A stretch of 56,173 nucleotides of DNA from Clostridiales bacterium (lineage in GTDB: Bacteria; Bacillota; Clostridia; Oscillospirales; Oscillospiraceae), in contig JAJPWY010000014.1 in assembly GCA_021205725.1 (NCBI GenBank), forward strand, positions 1 to 56,173, read 5' to 3'. Each line of letters starts with the position of its first letter. Position 1 is the stretch's first letter. Shown here one piece after another: positions 50,593 through 56,173 of this stretch. A model generated the notes under the pieces. That model was not told where the DNA came from and made no database searches. It saw only the letters and a program-made list of their open reading frames with translations. The position numbers and the translations under genes were made by a program.

Positions 50593-51114
50593 CTATTTAC
50601 GCTTTTTCCACAACCATTTATTCTCTTTCCACCATTCAGGGAACTTAGGGTCGTTGGGGGACAGGGTGTCATGAAAATGTATAAACATAACACTACCTGA
50701 TTCTTTTATGAAAGGCGTGATTGTGTTGATTGCCCTTCCCAGATATAGAAATTCGGCTAAAACTCCTGAATTTCTCGACCACAGTTCTCCAGTATATTTT
50801 TTTGAAACCGAGCTTGGTGTAAGCACATAGTCCTGATCCTGCGGAAGATGATGCCATGCATATAGCTGCCCATACAAATACAGAATAGATTGTTTTTCTT
50901 CCTTGATTTTGTTTTTATCAAAGTAAACCAAATCTTCTTCTTTTTCGCTGTACCCAAAATCTCTCGAAAAAAGGTATGTAACAAGCTTTTCCGCCGTATT
51001 TGTATCCGCCAAACATCTTTCAAATATTTCCTGCACATTTCCTTCATTTAAGTCCATTACTATTCTATCAGTATCATCTAATTTAATAACACTACCTTTT
51101 GAAGTCCTTCCCAT
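50593..51114 (-). CDS. AT-rich orphan gene, unknown function
   Basis: A 173-aa protein that I do not recognise. It starts MGRTSKGSVIKLDDTDR, is rich in acidic and aromatic residues, has a basic/tryptophan-rich tail (PEWWKENKWLWKKRK), no signal peptide and no clear membrane segment. The RBS GGGAGG is good and it has its own terminator, so it is probably expressed. Its codon use and base composition are visibly AT-rich against GC-rich neighbours on both sides, and it lies between two identical hairpins; both point to recent acquisition. An immunity-type or small defence-related protein is conceivable but nothing in the sequence shows it. Confidence 0.75.
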   Translation of the reverse strand: MGRTSKGSVIKLDDTDRIVMDLNEGNVQEIFERCLADTNTAEKLVTYLFSRDFGYSEKEEDLVYFDKNKIKEEKQSILYLYGQLYAWHHLPQDQDYVLTPSSVSKKYTGELWSRNSGVLAEFLYLGRAINTITPFIKESGSVMFIHFHDTLSPNDPKFPEWWKENKWLWKKRK

Positions 51115-51172
51115 CAGAACAACCTCCCTTCACAAAAGCCGGCCACCCTGTCAAACAACCTCTGAAACCTCC

Positions 51173-51204
51173 GCAGCCCATCCGTTTTCCTGCGGATGGG
51201 CTGC
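51173..51204. terminator. Hairpin, copy 2 of the duplicated terminator
   Basis: Same 32 bases as 50480-50511, 17 bases past the hydrogenase-like stop codon. It ends the hydrogenase transcript; the sequence after it (CGGAGGTTT on the minus strand) is a weak T tract. Confidence 0.8.
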
Positions 51205-51220
51205 TCTGGTTTCTGGCAGA

Positions 51221-52741
51221 TCAATAGATCAGGTTGTCCAGCTCCACGATGTACTCCGGCTCGGTGCAGACCTTTTCCTTGGCCTTGTTGGCAAACTGGT
51301 TCACGGCGGTCTGGCTCTTGCGGATGGGCTGCATGGTGCCGGCGCCGGCCACGCAGCCGCCGGGGCAGGCCATGCCCTCCAGCAGATAGCCATTGTACTT
51401 TCCGGCCTTGGCCAGCATCATCATCTTCCGGCAGTCCCGCAGGCCCTCGGCGCTGGTGACCTTCACCTCTCTGTCCGGATACCGGGACTGGATGACGTTG
51501 ACCACCGAGGCGGCCACGCCGCCGGAGACGGCGAAGTTCCGCCCGTCCCGGGTGGGCTCCAGGGTCTCGGAGGTGTCCTCCGGCATGGTCTCCGGGTCGA
51601 TGCCCTTGGCGTCGAAGATGCCGTCCAGCTCCTCAAAGGTGAGGACGAAGTCCACCTCGCTGCGGACGGTGCGGCGCATGGCCTCCAGCTTCTTGGCGGC
51701 GCAGGGGCCGAAGAAGGCCACCTTCACCCCGGGCTTCTTGCTCTTGATGTAGCGGGCGGTCAGGGTCATGGGGGTCAGGGCCATGGAGATGCACTTGGCC
51801 TGCTGGGGGAACTGCTTCTTTGCCATGACGGACCAGGCGGGGCAGCAGGAGGTACCCATAAAGGGCAGCTCCTCCGGGACCTCCCGGATGAAGTCCTCCG
51901 CCTCCTGGACGGCGCACAGGTCTGCGCCGATGGCGACCTCCACCATGTCGGCAAAGCCCAGGTCCTTGAACGCAGAGCGGAGCTTGCCCACGGTGGCCTT
52001 GGGGCCGAACTGGCCCACAAAGGCGGGGGCCACGGCGGCATAGACCTCCTCTCCGTTCCGGAGAGCGCGGCCCAGCTGATAGATCTGGGACTTGTCGGAG
52101 ATGGCGCCAAAGGGGCAGTTCACCAGGCACTGGCCGCAGGAGACGCACTTGTCGTAGTCGATGTCCGCCTTGCCGTTTTCATCCGAGCTGATGGCGTCCA
52201 TGCCGCAGGCGGCGGCGCAGGGCCGCTCCTGGATGATGATGGCGTTGTAGGAGCAGGCCTCCACACAGCGGCCGCACTTGATGCACTTGTCCTGGTCGAT
52301 GACCGAGCGGCCGTTGAACTTCTCCAGGTGGACCGCCTTCTTGGGGCAGACCTCCTCGCAGGGGTGGGCCAGACAGCCCTGGCAGCCGTCGGTGACGTAG
52401 ACCCGCTTCTCCGGGCAGGCGTTACAGGCAAACTTGATGACGTTGATCAGGGGAGGGGTGTAATAGGTCTCCGCCTTGTCCGCCTCCTCGATGCCCTGGG
52501 ACACGGGGGCATGGGCCGCCGCGCTCCGGCTGGGCATGCCCATGGCCAGGCGAAGCCGCTCGCCCACGATGGCCCGCTCCAGGAACACGTTGTTCCGGTA
52601 GGTTCCGGTCTCCCCGGGGATGATCTTATAGGGCAGCTCCTCGATGATGTCGGAGGGGGCGTCGCCCTCGTATGCCATCCGCGCAACCTCGCGGAAGATC
52701 TGATGCCGGATGCCCTGAACCTTGGTCTCTACGCCTCTCAT
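51221..52741 (-). CDS. [FeFe]-hydrogenase-like iron-sulfur protein (group B-like)
   Basis: A 506-aa soluble protein. Ferredoxin modules come first: CNACPEKRVYVTDGCQGCLAH, CIKCGRCVEACSYNAI and CVSCGQCLVNCPFGAI carry cysteines for several [4Fe-4S] clusters. The H-cluster domain has all three cysteine patches: FMGTSCCPAWSVM, FFGPCAAKKLEAMR and EGMACPGGCVAGAG. L2 reads GPC in place of the MPC of the best known group A enzymes, and L3 has AGAG instead of GGGQ, which suits group B. Likely ferredoxin-linked H2 turnover; a sensory role is possible. It is monocistronic; RBS AAGGAGG. Confidence 0.85.
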   Translation of the reverse strand: MRGVETKVQGIRHQIFREVARMAYEGDAPSDIIEELPYKIIPGETGTYRNNVFLERAIVGERLRLAMGMPSRSAAAHAPVSQGIEEADKAETYYTPPLINVIKFACNACPEKRVYVTDGCQGCLAHPCEEVCPKKAVHLEKFNGRSVIDQDKCIKCGRCVEACSYNAIIIQERPCAAACGMDAISSDENGKADIDYDKCVSCGQCLVNCPFGAISDKSQIYQLGRALRNGEEVYAAVAPAFVGQFGPKATVGKLRSAFKDLGFADMVEVAIGADLCAVQEAEDFIREVPEELPFMGTSCCPAWSVMAKKQFPQQAKCISMALTPMTLTARYIKSKKPGVKVAFFGPCAAKKLEAMRRTVRSEVDFVLTFEELDGIFDAKGIDPETMPEDTSETLEPTRDGRNFAVSGGVAASVVNVIQSRYPDREVKVTSAEGLRDCRKMMMLAKAGKYNGYLLEGMACPGGCVAGAGTMQPIRKSQTAVNQFANKAKEKVCTEPEYIVELDNLIY

Positions 52742-53014
52742 CAGCGGTTCCTCCTTGCAGTCTGAGCCGTCTCACCGGCCCGATATAGGTAGTTATTGCT
52801 AACTCTTTTGACGCATAAACGGGAAAGACGCCTGATCCCCGGTTTCAACTCCCGCAAATCGGCCGCCTCTCGTCCTGCTTAAAGAATATCTCAGCGGGAG
52901 GGGATTGTCAATCTTTTTCCGGCGGTTTTGTGATTTTTTTCACAGACGATGTGGTGAGTTTGTGGGGTGGCAGGAAACGCAGTAGCCTTCCTTGGCTCCC
53001 CTGAAAGGGCGACG

Positions 53015-53222
53015 CACCCCCTTTGGCTCCCCTGAAAGGGGAGCTGGCTGGCCGTAAGGCCAGACTGAGGGGTTGCAGCACGCACTACCAACATGCTGAA
53101 ATCTTTCGGCGAATTCGTACCAGCTCTCCAACGAATTCGCCGATGGTGCATGTGCTATCATGAGTGCGTGCCGCTCTCCCTCCGTCACGGCTTCGCCGTG
53201 CCACCTCCCTCAAGGAGGGAGG
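53015..53222. repeat. MITE-like palindromic element, copy B
   Basis: The element is an imperfect palindrome over about 208 bases. Left arm: hairpin GCTCCCC-TGAA-GGGGAGC, hairpin CTGGCC-GTAA-GGCCAG, then GAGGGGTTGCAGCACGCACT. Right arm in reverse complement: CCTCCCT/AGGGAGG hairpin, CACGGC-TTC-GCCGTG hairpin, then the same GAGGG-to-GCACGCACT order. The centre holds CGGCGAATTCGT and ACGAATTCGCCG in inverted orientation around 12 bases. No ORF or transposase is inside. Copy A at 32362-32510 shares the centre and right arm. Confidence 0.78.
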
Positions 53223-53259
53223 CAAGAGGCCGGTGCGCATCCCGCGCCGCCCCGGAGAC

Positions 53260-53288
53260 TTGACGCAGGCCCCCGGATGGAGTAGAAT
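53260..53288 (+). promoter_or_regulatory. Promoter of pepC
   Basis: TTGACG (53260-53265), 17-base spacer, TAGAAT (53283-53288). The leader is about 95 bases and contains the inverted motif TTAGC-GGTT-GCTAA at 53339-53352. Confidence 0.72.
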
Positions 53289-53390
53289 AGTGCCAATGCA
53301 GCGGGGGCAGCTCTGGGGCATCTTTTCTGACAAGAAAGTTAGCGGTTGCTAATGCTTCGCCCCCAACAAAAGAAACAGGAGGAACCACAG

Positions 53391-54737
53391 ATGGAAACCA
53401 ACAGCAGCATCACTCTGGCGTCTCTGGAGCAGTTCGAGGCCCGGTTCGACGCCCAGCGGGCCAACCGGGTGGCCATGAACGCCGTCACCGAGAATGGTCT
53501 GACCAAATCCGCCAAGCGGCGGGAGGCCGCCCAGCGGGATGCCCATACCTTCTCCGTCTCCCTGAACCAGGGGGACATCACCAACCAGAAGCAGAGCGGA
53601 CGGTGCTGGATGTTCGCCGCCCTGAACACCATGCGCTTTGAGGTCATTCGGAAGTATAAGCTGAGCCGGGACTTCGAGCTGTCCCAGGCCTATCTGTTCT
53701 TCTACGACAAGCTGGAGAAGTCCAACTATTTCCTGGAGAACGTGCTGGAGACCCTGGACGAGCCCGCCAGCGGGCGGCTGGTTTCCTTCCTGCTCCAGGC
53801 CCCGGTAGGGGACGGGGGACAGTGGGATATGCTGTGCAATCTGGTGCGCAAGTACGGCGTGGTGCCCAAGACCGCCTATCCCGAGTCCGTGGCCTCCTCC
53901 GGCAGCCGGGAGATGGACGCCTATCTCACCGAGAAGCTCCGGGAGGACGCCTGCATCCTGAGAAAGCACTACGCCGCCGGGGCGAACCTGGCTGACCTCC
54001 GGGGAGAGAAGGAGGGCATGCTGGAGGAGATCTACCGCCTGCTGTGCATCTGCCTGGGCAAGCCCCCCAAGAGCTTTGACTTCGAGTACCGGGACACGGA
54101 CAATGTGTTCCACCGGGACGCCGGACTGACCCCCCAGAGCTTTTATGCGAAATACGTGGGCCTGGTGCTGGACGACTATGTGAGCCTCATCAACGCCCCC
54201 ACCGCCGACAAGCCCTTTGGGTGCAGCTACACCGTCCGCTTTCTGGGCAACGTGAAGGAGGGCAAGCCCGTCCGATATCTGAATCTGGAGATCGGCGAGC
54301 TGAAAAAGGCGGCCATCGCCCAGCTGAAGGACGGGGAGCCGGTGTGGTTCGGCTGCGACGTGGGCAAGCGCTCCGAGCGGTCGGACGGTATCCTGGATCT
54401 GGATGTCTACGGCCTGGAGGACCTGCTGGACACTCAATTCACCATGACCAAGGCGGAGCGGCTGGATTACGGCCAGAGCCTGATGACCCACGCCATGGTG
54501 TTCCAGGGGGTCAACCTGGACGACAACGGCCAGCCTGACCGCTGGCGGGTGGAGAACAGCTGGGGCAAGGACTCGGGCAAGGGCGGCTACTACGTCATGA
54601 CCGACCGTTGGTTCGACGAGTACATGTATCAGGTGGTGGTAAACAAAAAGTACCTCACCGACGAACAGCTCTCCGCCTACAACGCCGACCCCATCGAGCT
54701 GGAGCCATGGGATCCCATGGGCTCTCTGGCGCTGTGA
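53391..54737 (+). CDS. pepC: Aminopeptidase C (bleomycin hydrolase family, C1B)
   Basis: A 448-aa cytosolic papain-like peptidase that removes N-terminal residues from peptides. QSGRCWMFAALNTMR holds the catalytic Cys, SLMTHAMVFQGVNL the His, and WRVENSWGKDSGKGGYYVMTD the Asn. ELSQAYLFFYDKLEKSNYFLE and VPKTAYPES are family marks. It has the normal PepC length. ATG 53391 has RBS AGGAGG; the longer frame has no RBS. It is a single gene, convergent with the ATP-grasp gene. Confidence 0.95.
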   Translation: METNSSITLASLEQFEARFDAQRANRVAMNAVTENGLTKSAKRREAAQRDAHTFSVSLNQGDITNQKQSGRCWMFAALNTMRFEVIRKYKLSRDFELSQAYLFFYDKLEKSNYFLENVLETLDEPASGRLVSFLLQAPVGDGGQWDMLCNLVRKYGVVPKTAYPESVASSGSREMDAYLTEKLREDACILRKHYAAGANLADLRGEKEGMLEEIYRLLCICLGKPPKSFDFEYRDTDNVFHRDAGLTPQSFYAKYVGLVLDDYVSLINAPTADKPFGCSYTVRFLGNVKEGKPVRYLNLEIGELKKAAIAQLKDGEPVWFGCDVGKRSERSDGILDLDVYGLEDLLDTQFTMTKAERLDYGQSLMTHAMVFQGVNLDDNGQPDRWRVENSWGKDSGKGGYYVMTDRWFDEYMYQVVVNKKYLTDEQLSAYNADPIELEPWDPMGSLAL

Positions 54738-54746
54738 GCGATACCG

Positions 54747-56045
54747 TCAGGTAATCAGGTAAAAGGAACGGCTCCCCCGAACGAGACAGGCCTTGCCGTC
54801 TCGCCCGGGGGAGCTTTTTGATTCTGTCACATTCCTCTCAGCACACTGGCCCCGGACTCGTCCGTAATCTCTGATATGGGCGGAGATGCTGTCCACCGCC
54901 TCCAGGCTGTCCCCCACCAAATAGTAGCGGGCCACATAGGGCCTGGAAAACGCCTCGATGGTCTCGCCCTCCTCATAAAAGAACTCCGACATCACCACGC
55001 CGGAGAGCCGGCTCAGGCGGTGCGCCTCCTCCATATGGGCGATACGCTTTCCCACGATACCGTGGAAGTAGAGCACGGCGCTGACTCTGGGGAACGCAGG
55101 GGTGTAGGTGCGGAAGGTCTCGTCGATGGCCGCCTCGTCACAGACGTAGTCCAGCAGCAGCTTCTCGATGCTCAGGCCTCCTGCATGGGCCACCAGCTCA
55201 TGCTCATAGCCGAAAAACCGTCCGGCTACCTCTCCCACCTGGATTGCCTCTCCCGGTCTCCAGAAAAACTGCATACACAGGGGGCCGCTCTCCTGTCCGG
55301 TATATTCCGCCACCTTTTGTAAAATCTCCCGGGCCTCCGTCTCCACCTGGGCCAGATGGCGGGAGGGGTAGACGTTGCGGGCACCCACCGGGATCTCCCC
55401 CTGGCCGACCCACTGCTTTTCCCGGTCTGCGATGCTGATGATCTGCACCTGGCCGTGGAGCACCCAGGACATGGCGTTGAACTCCATGCCGTCGTGGTAC
55501 TCCTCCACCAGCACCCGCTTGTCCGGGGAGGTGTCACAGATCTCATCGAACCGCTCCCGGATCTGCTCCGGGCGATCCAGTACGCAGACTCCCCGGGAGC
55601 CGTACCGATCCACCGGCTTGGCCACCACTGGAAAGCGCAGCTCCGCCAGCGCCTCCTCCCCATAGTCCTTTTCCAGGCAGACAGACCGGGGATAGCCGAT
55701 CTCAAGGCGGCGGAACATCTCCTTCATCAGCACCTTGTTCCGGTACAGAGGCAGCTTATCTGTGGAAAAATAGCATTTCAGCCCCGCCCGGTCTGCGATC
55801 TGCACCATACATTCAAAGAGGAAATCAGAGAAGGAGGTGATGATCCCGTCCACCTGCTCCCGGCGGCAACACTCCGCCACGGCTTCCGTGTCCGCCGGAT
55901 CCATCTTCCAGGCGGCGTCGGCACACAGCTTGCCCGGAGCGTCCTCATTATTGTCACAGGCGATCGTATAGATCCCCCGGCTCTTTGCCATTTTGATGAG
56001 CTGAACGAACTCCCCCAGGGAGCCCAAAATCAACAAGCGGTACAT
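54747..56045 (-). CDS. ATP-grasp ligase of unknown substrate
   Basis: A 432-aa ATP-grasp protein of the carbamoyl-phosphate-synthase/PurK-like type. A Rossmann-like start, LLILGSLGEFVQLIKMAKSRG, leads to the pre-ATP-grasp domain. LPLYRNKVLMKEMFRRLEIGYP, FPVVAKPVDRYGSRGVCVL (ATP-binding lysine loop), VLVEEYHDGMEFN (adenine hinge) and CMQFFWRPGEAIQVGEVAGR (metal ligands) follow. Such enzymes ligate a carboxylate to an amine; the substrate is not evident. The last ~25 residues (ESKSSPGRDGKACLVRG) are read from the pepC terminator and look unrelated to the family, suggesting a lost older stop. RBS AGGGGATTG is modest. Confidence 0.82.
   Translation of the reverse strand: MYRLLILGSLGEFVQLIKMAKSRGIYTIACDNNEDAPGKLCADAAWKMDPADTEAVAECCRREQVDGIITSFSDFLFECMVQIADRAGLKCYFSTDKLPLYRNKVLMKEMFRRLEIGYPRSVCLEKDYGEEALAELRFPVVAKPVDRYGSRGVCVLDRPEQIRERFDEICDTSPDKRVLVEEYHDGMEFNAMSWVLHGQVQIISIADREKQWVGQGEIPVGARNVYPSRHLAQVETEAREILQKVAEYTGQESGPLCMQFFWRPGEAIQVGEVAGRFFGYEHELVAHAGGLSIEKLLLDYVCDEAAIDETFRTYTPAFPRVSAVLYFHGIVGKRIAHMEEAHRLSRLSGVVMSEFFYEEGETIEAFSRPYVARYYLVGDSLEAVDSISAHIRDYGRVRGQCAERNVTESKSSPGRDGKACLVRGSRSFYLIT
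54770..54819 (+). terminator. Terminator after pepC
   Basis: GGCTCCCCCGAACGAGAC and GTCTCGCCCGGGGGAGC pair with two mismatches around AGGCCTTGCC, followed by TTTTTG. It lies inside the last codons of the opposite ATP-grasp gene. Confidence 0.88.
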
Positions 56046-56111
56046 GCCACAATCCCCTGTCTCTCTGTTGTTCTCCGCTGTGGAGGTCTCTCTCCCCTGC
56101 ACAGCATTTGC

Positions 56112-56141
56112 ATTATAGCACAGTGCAAACGGGAAAGTCAA
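56112..56141 (-). promoter_or_regulatory. Promoter of the ATP-grasp gene
   Basis: On the minus strand: TTGACT (56136-56141), 18-base spacer, TATAAT (56112-56117), about 60 bases before the start codon. Confidence 0.72.
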
Positions 56142-56173
56142 CGCAGCCCGGGACTTTGCCATTCCCTCCCTCC

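Larger units (their letters stand above)
52742..53390. other. Long intergenic region between hydrogenase and pepC
   Basis: These 649 bases have no credible gene. They contain an AGTTA-TTGC-TAACT inverted motif (52791-52804), about 120 bases with nothing I can name, the palindromic element at 53015-53222 preceded by a partial duplicate of its first hairpin (52992-53010), and the pepC promoter and leader. Confidence 0.7.

Noticed and set aside
52985..53225. CRISPR array
   Set aside because: The repeated units are inverted hairpins, not regularly spaced direct repeats, and no cas genes are present.

Overview
The window reads as chromosome from a GC-rich, strictly anaerobic gut Firmicute, most likely Clostridia of the Oscillospiraceae type (Flavonifractor / Lawsonibacter / Pseudoflavonifractor-like). 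This rests on the gene set (AddAB, carbohydrate ABC importer, lipoproteins, [FeFe]-hydrogenase-like protein, anaerobic purine breakdown genes), strong Shine-Dalgarno sites, sigma-A-type promoters and characteristic palindromic intergenic repeats. I made no database comparison. I see no tRNA, rRNA, CRISPR, prophage or transposase gene.

Region 1 (1-12 kb): after a cut-off secreted leucine-rich-repeat protein comes what looks like a complete galloyl-ester/phenolic-glycoside catabolic locus: flavin prenyltransferase (UbiX/LpdB), a UbiD decarboxylase that reads like gallate decarboxylase LpdC, a GH3 glycosidase, two BD-FAE-like esterases (one a lipoprotein), a GPH-family symporter, a divergent LysR regulator, the small LpdD subunit and a subtype-B tannase. 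The proposed flow is import, deglycosylation and de-esterification, release of gallate or a similar hydroxybenzoate, then prFMN-dependent decarboxylation.

Region 2 (12-29 kb): an anaerobic purine/urate-type locus. A leftward operon runs ssnA, hydantoinase, molybdopterin-binding protein, moaC, moaA, a MOSC-MogA fusion and a short YgfK-like protein. Next come a YheO-type regulator, two PLP enzymes, then rightward ygeY, ygeW, carbamate kinase and a xanthine/uracil (NCS2) permease with a terminator in its leader. No xanthine dehydrogenase and no ygeX are present in the window.

Region 3 (29-40 kb): housekeeping genes: thioesterase, YigZ, HflX, flavin reductase, ribosomal protein L31 and the AddAB recombination nuclease.

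Region 4 (40-50.5 kb): an amino-sugar/sialic-acid locus: binding protein, two permeases, NanA lyase, SGNH esterase, NagB, NagA, an AGE-family epimerase, an RpiR regulator and a DUF624 membrane protein. The AGE epimerase points to a ManNAc-to-GlcNAc route rather than NanK/NanE; the sugar kinase and transporter ATPase must be elsewhere.

Region 5 (50.5-56 kb): an AT-rich orphan gene bracketed by two identical hairpins, an [FeFe]-hydrogenase-like protein, a MITE-like palindromic element (related copy near 32.4 kb), aminopeptidase C and an ATP-grasp enzyme. The most notable points are the tannin/gallate module with its operator, the YgfK that lacks its flavin domain, the replacement of ygeX by two PLP enzymes, the attenuator-like leader of the purine permease, tandem operators in the sialate locus and the palindromic elements.
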